64,000 bases of DNA from Castanea sativa (GCF_040712315.1 NC_134015.1:57675964-57739963); one strand, 5' to 3'. Numbered from the stretch's first letter, positions 1 to 13,100 are shown. Numbers and translations are program-made. Notes: generated by a model not told the origin, from the sequence alone.

Positions 1-1650
1 AAAGTTAAATTACTTAAAAGGATAACTATCAGGTAAAGAAAAATAAGTAAATACTTTATATGAATTGCACCTCAATCCACTCAATTGAAAGACTAACTTG
101 GTCTATAGGGTATGAGAGAAAGAAGTCATATGAGATTGTTGAATTCTCATTTTTGGGTGAAGGAGACTTTTTTTATCATTTCATCAATTTTTATAGAAGG
201 GAATAGAATATTTAATTGGACAAAATTTTGGTTAAATCCTTTTGGAGGATACTCGCTTGACCCCAATACGTGAGCTCATGATTACAAGACTTTTGAGAAA
301 GACTAATTGAGTTGCAAGACTATTGAGAACCTTCAAATTAATTTAAAGTCATGTGATTAAAAGCATATTCAAAAACAGAGGTGTGCCCAAAAACCTAATT
401 AAGCTGATGAAGCCAGCCAATTTACTCTTATAATTCTATCGAAGTTGGGTTTTAAAAACTCAAAGCCACCCTGTTTAATTTAGATGGATTTCAGGTCAAT
501 AAAATATCAGCTCGAATAACCCTACCCAACTGAATGAATGGGTAAAGAGATACAGCCCTTCTCATTTCTTGTTGCTGCTGCTTCTTCCAACTTTGAACCA
601 CTTATTAGGCTTAGCTATTACAATCTTGGTGAGCCAGTCATGTTGAATATTCGATTGGCATTTTGAGGACCAATTCGAACTGTGACCGTGAACAAGAAGT
701 ACTGACAAGGAAAGGGATGGCGAAGGCAGCCATGATCATATTCACAACAAAGCTGCGCTAAATCATGGCTTATATATATGAACTTGCAAATACCTTTCAA
801 TATTAATTCTGTCATTCTTTAATAGCTCTGTGACTTTTTGCATATAGTTGGGCGTGGATGAACTTTGCATTTCAAATGGGTTGGAGGAAACATTCGGTCC
901 TCATAATTAATTAGTCATTAATTACTTTGACACTCCAATCCATATCATCATTTTTCTAACTGGCCATGCATTAGAGGGAAGAATCATGTCAAGCTCGAGG
1001 ACAATGAAGTGAGTAGAAATTGACAAGATTTGACATAATATGAATAATATTGGAATTGATGATATTTGTTTATTAGCAAACAAGATTTATGTGTAAGAAT
1101 TTTTCAATCATGACAAATTAGTGTTGAAATGGTGCTTCACGATTATGAGCATAATGTAATTGGACATCTACATCTCAAAAAAATTGTTAAATATTTTTTA
1201 ATCACGCCAATGGCTACTAGGGAATAAAAATCAATAAGATATTAATGCTTGTACTCTCTTCCAATTTCTACTACATATATGGAACAAACAATTTCAATCA
1301 TGAATATTATCAAAAATAAGTCTTACAACAAAATTGAAGACAATATTTAACAGTCTATTTGATTTAGTACATCAATTGTGAAGTTGTTTAAAAATTTAGT
1401 AAAAATTTATCATATAATATTATCATAATTAAAAAGTATTTTGAGTTCCTTTTAATATATCATGAACGATTGAATTGAAATGTATTAAGATGTGATTATT
1501 TATATTTTTATCTATTTATTTTTATATTTTGTTAATACTGAATAGATATTATTTTTATTTTTCATTTATTAATATAGTGAAAAGAAAAAGCAAAAAGATT
1601 ACTTTATGAGCTCTTGTTTTGTATTTGTTAACCACTTAATCACTTATTTT
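1..1650. other. AT-rich intergenic DNA, no gene seen
   Basis: No open frame here has recognisable protein similarity, and I see no tRNA or clear terminal repeats. The short phrase actggccatgcattag (about 961) recurs in altered form near 4350 and 4540, so it may belong to a dispersed repeat. Confidence 0.5.
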
Positions 1651-3625
1651 TGTGAAAGCTCGATAGTAAAAATACTAGAGCAAGTTTAGACCCCCAATTC
1701 TAAAATTACGGCTTAATTGCTTTTAGTCTACTCAACTAGATGCGGAATAGGAGTATATTAATGTGCAATTAACTGGGGCTATTACCTACTGCATGGGCAT
1801 ATATAATTAACAATTAAGTATAAAACACAAGGAGTAAGGGAAGAGATGCAAATACAAGATAACACAGTGATGTGTTATCGAAGAGAAAAACAGAAGAGCT
1901 CGGCGTAAAAATCTCTCCGGGGCCCTTTAAACCGAATCAATCTACTGGTGAATAAGTTGGAGTACAATGATTACAATATACACCCTCCAAGAGTTTAATA
2001 ATCATGACTCTCTTGTCTAACATTATTATTTATTAGATAATGACTTTAGAACATTAAGACTCGGCCAGTTAGTTCAATAAAGAGCTCATAATGATGATGT
2101 AGCGCATAATTCTTGCTTTCCATTTCTTAGACCACTGCCAATTTAGTCCTCTCTAATGCATGACCAAGTCTGAGTCAAGTCTCCTTTATCCAAATACACG
2201 GCCAATTTTAGTCTTTCCCCACTAATGTATGGCCAAGTCAGTCCTTCCCACAAATACACGGCCAGTTGGTTCTTCCCCTTAATGGCTATTTACCCAACAC
2301 GTGATTATTTTCTGTCAATTATAGTTAATGGAATTGAGATATAGGGGTTAAATTGTATAATTCTTAAATCTCATGGATCAGTAATACAAAATTGATATAA
2401 CAAGAGATCTGCTTAAAACTAATCCAAATCGAAAAGGTTTTCTTTACTTCTTTTTGCATTTTTTTCCTGGGCCACTTCAAAATTTAGAGAAAAAGAAACT
2501 AAATAGAAGAGGTGAAGAAAAAGAGAACAGTAAAAGAAGTGCAAGGCTAGGCAAAAAAAGGAAAAAGTTGAAAGATTACTTTTTTTTTTTTTTATACATG
2601 TAAAGTTGTAATTTTCAAATATGTTTTGTTGGCATTAAATCCATGTCAAATTTGATTATATTTCTTCAATCATTTCTCTGTATGTTTGTGGGATTCAATG
2701 TAAGGGTTAAGTGTGTGAAATTGATGAAGAACTGTGAAGAACAGGGCAACTCACGACTGGCTAGCGAGTGGACAACTTGCAGAAGGTCACATGAGAAGCA
2801 CATGCTAGAAGCTAAAGATTCAAGTGCCAGAAGGCATCTCGCGACTTATCTTACGACTTGGCCAACCCGCAGGATGCTCTGCTAGTTTGTTTTAGTGTGC
2901 CTTCCTCATTTCTTTACCCACACTATAAAAGCTCACATTACCCACAAAATTGTAAGGAGAATCTTAGAGAAAAAACCCTAGAAACCCATTTGAGAGTTAG
3001 AGATTGCACACTCACAATCCTCTACACAATTCTCTTAGTTTTCCTCTACTCCTACCGCTTTAAATTCCATACCCATTGAGAGGTTCCTAGCCCAAACACA
3101 TACCACGCCCAATCTGAGTGTTGTGAGTTGTTTTGGTGCCTTTGGGAAGCATTGGATGAAGCCATTCTTTGATGGATGCAATTGGAGCTAATTGCTAGAT
3201 TCAAGTAACTAGTGAAGACATGACTCAGTGAAGTCTGTTGGGAGCTAGAACTCGGAGAGTTCAAGTACAATGGATAGATTAGGCTTGAAATGTCTTTTTG
3301 ATATCCTTGTACTCCAACCTCATTCACTAGTGGATCATTTTGGCTTGGAGGGTCACAGAGAGGTTTTAACGCCAAGTACTTTGGTTTTCCTCTTCAATAA
3401 TACATCGTTGTGTTATCTATGTTTGTATCTATCTTCCCTTACTCTTTTTGCTTTATAATTACTTGTTAATTATGTATGCGCATGCACTAGGTAGTAGTCC
3501 CGGTTAATTGTGCATTAATTACTCTTATTCTGCACTTAGTTGAGTAGATTAAAGGCAATTTAGCCATAATTTTAAAATTGGGGATCTAAACAAGCTTTAG
3601 TATTTTACACTATTAAGCTTTTACA
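1651..3625. mobile_element. Element bounded by ~350-bp terminal inverted repeats, LTR-like
   Basis: The left arm (about 1651-2005) and the reverse complement of the right arm (about 3275-3625) align along nearly their whole length; both contain, for example, ctactcaacta, a catg/catgcgcat segment and gagtaagggaag. The outer ends read TGTGAAAGC and GCTTTTACA, i.e. TG...CA. The right-hand interior carries a TATA-like actataaaa at about 2922 and a leader-like stretch, which resembles an LTR promoter and R region. Two readings are possible: a long-TIR DNA element, or two LTR ends in opposite orientation. No matching target duplication was found. The open frames inside (for example 2643-2885 and 3052-3375) match no known protein. 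Confidence 0.5.
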
Positions 3626-5012
3626 AGTAGGAGGTAGTTTTATTTTTTAAAAATGTTGCTCATTGCACGAAGGACAAGCAAGAAAATATTAAAGCTTATT
3701 TTGTTTGTGGTTTCATTAAGAATGTTTATTGAGCAACCATAATCAGTAGTTAATCAATGTTATCAAAACGTTTTCACAATACCTTGTGACTGACAAAATT
3801 AACATATACTCAATCATAGAATATATTTTAAAAACATCCTATGCCTTTGTATATAGGCTAGGTTAGACTTGCTTGCCCATCATAGTTGTAAACTAGGGCT
3901 CTTAAACTAGGGTATTATAAAAATGTTGTAAGATTTTGTTGTATCCTTCAATTTTCTCTATTTCAATCGGAATATAGTTGAGTAGAGGAATTATTCTACA
4001 AATTAAGTTGTAGGAGAGATTGAGTTTGCCTACGAACACAATCATTCCTACACTCAATTTCACAACTTGTTGAGTTATGAGATTGTAAGTAGTTTACATA
4101 AAGTGATGGGTCACACAAGGGAGAAAAAAAATGTCCACCACTCACCGTTGCATAACTCAGTAAATTGTGAAATTGAGTGTACAATTAGCTGTGTCCATCA
4201 TATTTGAGGATTCTTCTCCAACCCATTTAGTGGTTTTCTATATTATCATTTTTTTTGGGGCTGAAATGAGGGTTTCTTTATTTCATAATTCTTTCTTACC
4301 ACTATTAGGTTATGATGATATTTGCAATCGTTCAATTGCTTTGGTAACTAACTGGCCATGCTTCGGAATCAACTTGTTGTGCATTAGACGGAAGCATCAT
4401 GTTAGGTTTTAAAAAAAATGGAAGTGTTTGCATAAAATATAGAAACCAAATTGACTTAATTGTTCTACCTTACTACTTTCTTATTTATGTTGATGTGCTT
4501 TCAATTGTTTTGTTGACTAACTAACCATTAGGGTGGAAAGTAACTGGCCGTGTGTTTTGAAAGTAACCAATGGGTCATGCTGCATTAGTGGGAAATGGGA
4601 AGGATTGACTTGTTCGGGCATCATAATTTGTTATTGAGATTGCAATTTATTTCAAAGTAAAAATTTTTTAATAAAAAATATTTTCAAGGAAACAATTTTT
4701 TCTCTAGTGATATAATTACATTTTTGAAAATGCCTTGAAAAATATTTTCAAATGTTTTGTTTGTATGGAACTTTAAAAAAAAAAAAATCATATTTTCATA
4801 TGGAAATAAAAATAATCCATGAAAAAAAATCCACCTATCCAACATTTTACAAACAATAATCTCACAACATTTTACAAACAATAATCTCACAAAATTTAAC
4901 ATAAATAACTCAAATCCATAGTACCAACAAATACACAATACCAAAATCTACTATGAATTTCGCAAAATATAATATAGCTAACAGAAAATTCATTATTATT
5001 ATTATTATTACT
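3626..5012. other. Intergenic DNA with a hairpin repeat
   Basis: No gene is recognised. The stretch holds an inverted repeat at 4052-4178 (listed separately) and scattered copies of an actggcc/gcattag phrase around 4350-4600. Confidence 0.45.
4052..4178. repeat. Inverted repeat, 29-bp arms, ~70-bp loop
   Basis: The arm at 4052-4080 (cactcaatttcacaacttgt then tgagttatg) pairs with 4150-4178 (cataactcagtaaattgtga then aattgagtg) with three mismatches. This is probably the core of a foldback MITE; outer ends were not defined. Confidence 0.6.
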
Positions 5013-5165
5013 AGTTGCATACCTGTGCGTTGCGCGTGATAATTTTCTTAAGATTGTCTCATTAAATATTTTATTAATACTATAAATTTATTTATTAACC
5101 ATTGGTTTTTCATTAGTTTTTAAGTTAATAAAAACCTTAAATATACTTTTTTTTTTTTTTTTACC

Positions 5166-5168
<3 letters not shown>

Positions 5169-5200
<32 letters not shown>
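5169..5200. repeat. (CA)n microsatellite
   Basis: An uninterrupted run of about 16 AC units. Confidence 0.9.
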
Positions 5201-5203
<3 letters not shown>

Positions 5204-5444
5204 GTGAATCTTTACACATATCTTTAAGAAAACTTTATATATTCCACTATTTTGGATGCGTAAAATTATAGACTATTACTTCATAATAATAGTGGCTAAT
5301 TAATTTTATATATATTTTTTAGTGATCTCATTTGTAACGCTTCTTATCATTATCATATATTTACTAACTAATGATTTGCATAACAAAGACGATAAATGAG
5401 AGGTAGCATTGTTCATTAGATTTTCGAAAGTAATAGTGTATGAA

Positions 5445-5449
<5 letters not shown>

Positions 5450-5504
<55 letters not shown>
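5450..5504. repeat. (TA)n microsatellite
   Basis: An uninterrupted run of about 27 AT units. Confidence 0.9.
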
Positions 5505-5509
<5 letters not shown>

Positions 5510-5892
5510 ATAAGGTTAAATGAAATGTCAAAAAATGGATTTTTAAATTTTCTAACTTTATTTCTTATGTAATTTCTACTACTATCAATGAACATCTTTT
5601 TTTTAGTTATGATTAATATGGTTTCCATAGTTAGAGTTTGATTCGTTTTAACTATAAATTTAGTACTATGATTGTATTTAATTGCTGATTGTTGATTTAA
5701 TTTTTTAAGTGAATTTAACGGTTTATATTACTAAACTATAAAGTTTTTAATGTTCTCCACATGGTAATCTCTATTTTATTTTTTACTTCTCTTTACAACC
5801 TCTTTGTTTTTCAATCAACGATTACTAATTGACATTTCATTTTTTTTCCTTATCTACTCTTTATTATTTTGTATTGGTTTTTTTCTATACCA

Positions 5893-5919
5893 TCTCTCTC
5901 TCTCTCTCTCTCTCTCTCC
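5893..5919. repeat. (CT)n microsatellite
   Basis: A run of about 13 TC units. Confidence 0.85.
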
Positions 5920-6109
5920 ATTGACAACCTATCGTTTTCCAAAATTTGATGATGATTCTATGACATTAAATATGCATTATTAGTTTTTTTTAATTTAGTG
6001 TTTTTCACTTGATTTGTTTTGTATTTCATTCTTCCTTTGATGCGTTGGGTGTGAGAATGAGTGTTTCGCTAACATTACTCCACTTAATGTGAATAGTTTT
6101 ATTTATTTT

Positions 6110-7365
6110 ATTTAGGCAAAATATTATATTTTAAATTTTTTTAAATAAAAAAGGAGTGGAAATATAAATAATTTAATGATCTATATGGGGGATGTGGCTG
6201 AATTTAAATGTTAAATAAAATGATATGAGAAAAAAATAAAAATAAAATACATAACAATAAACACTAACTTATCCAAATAATTTCTATGTAATATAATAAT
6301 AGTACATTCTTATATACTATTTTTAATTATTTATAATGCAATATGATAATATGTAACAATCAAAGTCATAAAAAATAAAAACCTTAAAACACAAAACTAA
6401 ATCTCATCAACCAAAATAGAGTTCTAAAGAATAAAAAACTTTATCAAGCTAAAATAGAGATGCAAGAAAAATAAAAATAAAAATCCACCAAAACATTGAG
6501 GTAGAAAAAGTGGGAAATAAGTACTTTTTTGTGAAAGAAAATTATGTAAAGAATGAAAGAGTGAATGACAAATTTATACTAAGAGGATGATAATGAAAAG
6601 AAACAAAATAAAGGAAGATAAAAGGAAAGAGAAAAAGCGATATCAAGGTAGAGTGTTTGGGGAGATGAAAAGATAAAGAGAAGAAGAAAGGTTGAAGAAA
6701 GTATAGATGTAAAAAAAAAAAAAAAGAATACAATTTGAAGAGCACAATTTTCTTTTATTTGAATTTAAGTAAACTATTACATTTTTTATTTTTTAAAACA
6801 AAAAGAGAGAGAAAATATAAATAATTTAATGATAAGGAGGATGTGGTTGAATTTCAATATTGAGTAAAATAGAAGAGAAGAAAAAAATAAGAAAAATGAA
6901 AAGATATAACAATAAACACTAAATTATTCAAATTATGCTATGTAATGGAATATTATTTTATTTTTATCTACTAACTTTAATTTTTTATAATATAATCGGA
7001 TAAAATTTAACAATCAAAAAGCAAAATAATAATAATAATAATAACTTAAAACACAAAACTAAATCGTATCAACCTAAATTAAAGTTCTTAAAAACAAAAA
7101 AAATTTATCAATCTAAAGCAGAGATGCAATAAAAAATAAAAGTCCACCAAAACATTGAGAGAGAGAGAGAGAGCTATGCAAAGAATGGAAAAGAGTAACA
7201 AATTTATAGTTAGAGGGAAGGATTAAGAAGAGACATATAAAAGAAGATGAAGGGAAAGATGAATAGTAATATTAAAGTAAATGGTAGTAGGGAGATAAAA
7301 AAGTAAGGGAAGAAGAAAAGTTGAAGAAAGTGTAAATATTTAAAAAATAAGTGAATGTAAAAAAA
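6110..7365. repeat. Diverged tandem duplication, ~650-bp unit
   Basis: Unit 1 (about 6110-6755) and unit 2 (about 6756-7365) share ordered blocks: atataaataatttaatgat, acaataaacactaa, cttaaaacacaaaactaaat, gtccaccaaaacattgag (unit 1 has atccacc...) and ggttgaagaaag or a close variant. No protein is encoded. The open frame on the minus strand at 6542-6745 is only Phe/Ser/Leu-rich low complexity. Confidence 0.7.
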
Positions 7366-7712
7366 AATTATAGGAAAACTGGAAATAAAAAAGAAATATA
7401 TGTATAAATGTTAAAACCGACAAAAATGAATATCTAAAGTCAATAATCTATTTATATTTTTTTGTAAAAAAAAAGGAATAAATAATAAATAATAATTATG
7501 TGGCGAATGACGTGACAATGAGGTAGCACAACAGAAGCTCAGCAACAATAAATGTCACACTTTAGCTTTTAGTAATATATAAATATAAATTCCAAATACC
7601 TGAAAATAGTGAAAATACATTCAAGAAATATTTACATCGAAATAAACAGTGTAAAATTGAAAATTCAGGACTAACGTCAACATTAATTGGAAGATTGATT
7701 ATAATTGTTGAA

Positions 7713-7825
7713 CCATAAAAATAAGATAAGACTGCAAATTCTCCTTAAGTTAATTGAGGAGTTAGTTAAAGTGATAAGATAAGACTACAAATTCTCCATA
7801 GACGATTGAGGAGTTAGTTGAAGTG
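7713..7825. repeat. Short tandem duplication, ~68-bp unit
   Basis: Two adjacent copies of the phrase gataagataagact.caaattctcc ... gaggagttagtt.aagtg lie just left of the element at 7829. Confidence 0.75.
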
Positions 7826-7940
7826 TAAGAGCATCCACATCAGTGTATCTAAAATCATGTATAATGCAAATTTTTTTCAATTTTACACATTTTGAGCTAC
7901 ATCAGTGTATCTAAAACTAGCTAAAATAGTGTAAAATCAT

Positions 7941-7988
7941 CCCCGAGCTACAGTACCGTGTATATTTACACGGTTACTGTAGCTCGGG
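7941..7988. repeat. Near-perfect ~22-bp-arm palindrome
   Basis: The left arm cccgagctacagtaccgtgt and the right arm acacggttactgtagctcgg are complementary except for one single-base indel, with a 4-6 base loop. The hairpin lies about 110 bp inside the left end of the TIR element. Confidence 0.8.
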
Positions 7989-8218
7989 TAAACAATATTT
8001 TATCATTTCTCCTTCGCTCCTTTTTTTCTCTCTCTGATCCGTTCTTAACAGACTCCATCATTTTCTCAACACAGAATACAGAGATATACTTTGCTAAAAA
8101 AAAAAAAACACAGACATACACAAACAACCACAGATCGGTGCTTGACTTGTAGATCGGTGCTTGACTGGTCGGAGCTCGTGGGTCTTGCCGTGGATTGGAG
8201 CTCGCGGACGCTGGATAG

Positions 8219-8606
8219 GAGCTGGCGGATCGGCGATCGGAGCTGGCGGATCGCGATCGGAGTTGGCGGATCGCGATCGGAGCTCGCAGATCGCCGATCG
8301 GGGCTCGCGGATCGCGACCGGAGCTCGCAGATCGCCGATCGGAGCTCCCAGATCGCGATCGGAGCTCGCAGATCGCCGATCGGAGCTCCCAGATCGCGAT
8401 CGGAGCTCGCGAATGGCGATCGGAGCTCGCAGATCACCCATCGGAGCTCCCAGATCGCGATCGGAGCTCGCGAATGGCGATCGGAGCTCGCAGATCGCGA
8501 TCGGAGCTCGCAGATCGCGATCGGAGCTCGCCGATCAGAGCTCGCAGATCGCGATCGGAACTCCGGATGGTGATCTGAGCTCGCCGATCGGACTCGCGGA
8601 TGGTGA
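8219..8606. repeat. GC-rich minisatellite, 20-21-bp unit, ~20 copies
   Basis: The repeated unit is close to agatcgcgatcggagctcgc, with variants gccgatcgg, gaatggcgatcgg and cccagatcgcg. Some variants alternate, giving a ~41-bp higher-order period. GC content is far above the surroundings. The unit has no stop codon in several frames on both strands, so it yields Arg/Ser/Asp-rich open frames without being a gene. Confidence 0.9.
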
Positions 8607-8909
8607 TCGGAGAGGGAGTTGATGGAGAGGGAGAGGGAGAGGGAGTTGATGGAGAGTCTGAGAGAGATGGGTTTAGAGAGAGAGAGCGAAAGTGAGAAAT
8701 GAATAGGAGAGAGAGAGAACGCGGTAATTTAAGAGGTTGTTGGGGAAAAGAATAAAATATTAAAAAAAATTAATTATTTAATTAAAAAGGGTGTAGGATA
8801 GATGAACTGATGTAGAGGTTTTGTAAAATTAGATGGGTAAAATAGAAAAAGTAGATTTTTAGTGTAAAAGTGGGTGTGTAAAATGGAGGATCTGATGTGG
8901 ATGCTCTAA

Positions 8910-10178
8910 GAAAGAGTTAGTGAAGCGTGTTAAATGGAGCTGAATATTCAATCCATTCATAGCCCTATTACTATTGCACCTGCACAAAATTCCACTAATA
9001 TTAGATAAGATATTAGATTCGGAATAAAATAAAATAATTGCAATTGATCATGTTTTGATTGTTTTCCACAAAATAGGGGAAGTATGCGAATAAGGCTCTT
9101 AGCATTTAAAAAAAAAAAAAATTGATAGTTATAATAAGAGATGGATTTGAATCTTGGATGCGATGGATACACCAAAAAATTCCAAACAGTCAAAGTAGAA
9201 GGCTCCTAACATTTTCTCTAGTCTAATAATTGTTCTATCATTGCTTCTCTGTCTTATTTGGCATAATTGATTATGGTTTGTCATCGGGTAGAATGGCCAT
9301 GTTTGATTTTGTCCTTTGTCACATTATTAACTTTCATTATGTTGATAGAAATACATCACATAACCACGCACATGAGAACTTTATGTTTGTGGATACATTG
9401 TTTTGAGAGAGAGTTCAACCTATAGTATTCGCTCCCTGATAATATATAGCATATTTATTATCAGACCCTAACACCAATCTATTTTTGGTGCAAGCGAGAA
9501 TTCAACCATTAGAGACTTTACCAGTTAAGTTAACTGTGAATACTACTAGTTCTTTATTAGTTCTTTTTCATGTATAAAGTGGTCTCATCGAATTTCGACA
9601 AAGAACTGTGAATACTTCTAGTACTTTACTAGTAATTAACCCAAATCTCTTATACAATACTAAATGTGAATGCTCTTAACTTGTTAAAATAAAGATAAGG
9701 AAATATAAAGATTAAGATTAAAAAAATTCTTTTTTTAACTTAATATTTATTCATAATTCATGATCCATCTATACTCTATAATCTTTTTTTTTTTTTTTGA
9801 GAGATATAACCTATAATTTATAATTATATATAAAGTCAAAAGTTTTGAGTAAAGCTTTATGAAATAGAGGTGTTGAAACCTTCGTCTAAAAAAATGGTAA
9901 GTAAGATCCATGTTGTATGCAACTTCTTGAGAAATATAATGTAATGGTAAAAAAAAAAAAAAGGTCCCTTTTTGCCTAAAGGCTTGGGGTAGATCCTTAG
10001 CCTGCCAGAACAGCACTAGACCCTTCATTGGTAGTTATGTTCTTCTGCTAAGATTCTGTCAGCTAACTGTTCTCTCTATTCTAATTCACGAAGATCCGAT
10101 CAATGGCCTCGTGTCATAGCAAGTTGTACCAGTTTCACCTCTTATCACCATTTTTTCATGCGATAGACTAGAAATTAC
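8910..10178. other. Intergenic DNA downstream of RUS2
   Basis: AT-rich, with several poly-A/T runs. No protein-like frame is recognised. The part next to 10178 should contain the RUS2 3' untranslated region; I saw no canonical AATAAA in the expected position. Confidence 0.5.
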
Positions 10179-13100
10179 CTAGTCAATCTTTGCATCCAAA
10201 GGTCCACAGATCCAATTTGCCTTCCACATAATAGAAGGCGAGAGAAGACGTTCTGTTTTCCAACCTGAAGACCTTAGCTGCAAAATAATGAAAGAAAGAA
10301 TAAACTTGCATGTCATTTGGGAGACAAAAAATAAAGGGAAGTGAATATAATATAACATTTTTTGTGCTTCTGAATTCTCAGTAAAATTATTTTCATGAGT
10401 TCAGCTCCTTTTTAATTTCTTCAGTGTTTCCATTAAATGAAAAATAGCATGCATGCTCTCCAGCATTTGGAGAATACACTATAACCCTTGATCTTATGCA
10501 TCAGCACAATGGGTGGGATCCAACAGACCTGCAAAGATTAGTAGTGTATTGGATATCCCTGCCATTAGTGGAGATGGATTTCTATTATTATAGAAAAGGA
10601 TGGTATTTTAAGTACTCCAGTTGCCTCCCCATATCATGATGTATTTGCTCTTCATCCAGATGGGCATAACACATCATGTTATTAGATCAGTAAAAATGCA
10701 AATATGCAACTTATCACAAGGAAAGGAAAAACATCAAAGATGTACCTTTTGAATAAAAACTTCATACTGTTTATCCATCCATGATTGGCTTTCCAATTGC
10801 GCAGACTTATTTTTATCTGTAAGATTTGCCATAACTAGTGCGTGAAAAAATGATTGTAAGACATCTTTAGATGTCGAATCTTTGTGCAGAATAGCACTGA
10901 TGATTCCCTTCTTCTCCACTAGCAAGTACTTTGCTGTAAAGACCAAAGAACAAATAATGAGCTAGAGATTATAATAAAAAATTAATTTGTTAAATAGGAC
11001 AAGTATTGATTAGAGCTCAACCTTTCTTGTAATGAGATCCTGCAGAATGCAACACGTCCATCCTGTTAAAAAAAAATTACCCAACTTGTCAATTTTGTAT
11101 GACATTATGAAATTATGAGAGCAATGATTATAGGAGCTAGCTCATAGCTTTTTTATTATATATATTGAGTAAAGCCATGGTCTTCTTGAATGGGGAATGC
11201 TTTGAGATATGCATAGCAGTAATTTTATGATTGAGGTGCCTTCCCAAACAAGTTGTTGCACAACTGCCATCAGAGCATCACTGCACTTTAAACAACAAAT
11301 AGTTCTAGATGGAAAAGGAACCCCAGAGTCTAAAGGAGCCTCAATGTGAATTTCATAGACTTGTGAATTTTAAAACTTACAGTTCCAGGTGATTAAGTGA
11401 AGATACCCTCACACCTAAATGTACTTGCATGTGCATTGATTTAACACTCCTTGAGCTCAATGAAGTGGTCCATATGGGCAACACATGTTCCATTTTAGAG
11501 ACTGTTTCGGGTGAGAGAACTGGAAAAAGAATTCAGATGTCAGTGTTAAAATCCCATTGAAACAGAAGATGAAGGCCTTACATTAACAAAGCCTCAATCC
11601 CAAAACTTTGGGTTGGAAAATGAAGACCTTAAGAAATTTAAATCAAGCATCAGGTTATTAAAACTAAAAGAAATGATATTGCACTTGTACTCTTGTGAAA
11701 AAATCACCATAATAACGCAGTGAATTTATAAAACTCAAGAGCAATGTGTGTAGGCTTGTAAAGCCCAGCTTTGAACCTGTTGATTTATGAGTTTGCATTA
11801 AATTAAAAGCAATGATGGGGCACAAGTACTCTTGTGATATAGGGCATGGATTTGTTAACAGGGCATGGATTTGTTAACAAACAAGACCATAAAAAGGGGA
11901 AATAAAATCAACATTATAACAAGGTGTATCAATATTGAAGAGCAAGGTGTGTGGGATTGGAAAACCCCAGCTTTGACTCTGTTGATGGTACCAGTTGAAA
12001 TTCTGGCCCTACAAAGACACGAAGTGGCTAGAATTCTAACCATGTTACAGCAGTCTAATAATTGCTGGTTCTTCATAACATTTGTTTAGGAACCCAATTA
12101 ACAATAAGTTGCAATGGCAGGAAATACAAAAAGTTTGGTCAGCCCTATGGAAACAACCACCAAAGGTCCTACCTTGGTCAGTTTTCATGAAATGCTGAAA
12201 AACAATTGAGCTCCTCTCAGGATTTAATGTAGTCAAGGCAAGGCACCGGACAGCCCTGTAGTTTGCTGCAAAAAAAGAAAGGAACTGCTGAATGAGGCTA
12301 AATATAAAACCCACAAGTTAGATTAAATTTCAATAAAGTAAGTTAATAAATATAAGATGGAACGAAGACAGGAAGTAATGAAACATCTCAAAATCTTATA
12401 ATTAAACTCCTCACAGCTGTAACCCACACATCCAATATCAGAAGGGCTCAAGGAAGGCGCATGCTAGGTGCCACGGTTGAAAAGAAGATTCCATGCAGCA
12501 ATTAAGTGGAACTTACCATACATATGGAACATGGTGAGAGACAGAAAACAAAACCAAATAGATAGTGCATGCCCTGTTGTAACGCGAGCAAGAAGCATGC
12601 CCAAAGCCATGCCAATCATTGTTGCCACTGTCTCTTGACTTCCTTCCTAAAAGCATCATACAAAAACATGCCAACCGTCTTACTAGCTTATTAGAGGTCT
12701 TCACAGTTATTTAGTAGTTAGAGTAGCAGTAGTAGTACCTTTGCAGATATATCTGCTGCATTATTCTGAAGGGCAAAATGCTGTGTCAAAGCAGCCCTGG
12801 TTGCTCCACTTGCAACACCAGCTAATTGGGAACACAGTAAAAAAAAAAATTTAAATTAAAAACATGGAATTTAGCCCCAAACCAAAAAAAAACAGTAATT
12901 CTGACTACTTCTCTCTTGCCGCGTCTTTTTCCTTTTATTTATTTTATATAACATTTTAAAGAGGATGCAAAGGTATAGATATTATTAGTCATTAACAAGC
13001 ATTCCCATAATTCAAAAAAGCTGTAAGTCTTTCGGCAGATTGAACAGTTTAAAGGATGTTTACATTACAATCAACAATCAAATAATCTTCAGCGATACAT

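Larger units (their letters stand above)
5013..7578. repeat. AT-rich repeat block, possible unclassified element
   Basis: The left edge reads ctagttgcatacctgtgcgt followed by tgcgcg; GC-rich cgtgcg/tgcgcg ends of this kind are often seen at plant element termini. The right edge reads ttttagtaatatataaat. Between them are microsatellites and a tandem duplication (listed separately). No transposase or other protein is visible. Treating the block as one element is inference. Confidence 0.3.
7829..8906. mobile_element. Non-autonomous TIR element with TAA target duplication
   Basis: The ends are perfect 15-bp inverted repeats: GAGCATCCACATCAG at the left and CTGATGTGGATGCTC at the right, with further imperfect pairing inwards. 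Each end is flanked by TAA (7826-7828 and 8907-8909). A 3-bp TAA/TTA duplication is typical of the PIF/Harbinger superfamily, so that assignment is inferred. There is no transposase. Inside are a hairpin (7941-7988) and a GC-rich minisatellite (about 8219-8606). The long frames on both strands here (for example 8091-8573 and 8066-8437) are products of the repeat and not genes. Confidence 0.8.

Noticed and set aside
5013..7578. Assigning the block to Helitrons
   Set aside because: No CTRR end hairpin or Rep/helicase was identified, so it is left unclassified.
8066..8622. Several 115-160 aa open frames on both strands
   Set aside because: They are translations of the 20-21-bp minisatellite, which lacks stops in several frames; composition is repetitive Arg/Ser/Asp/Ala.
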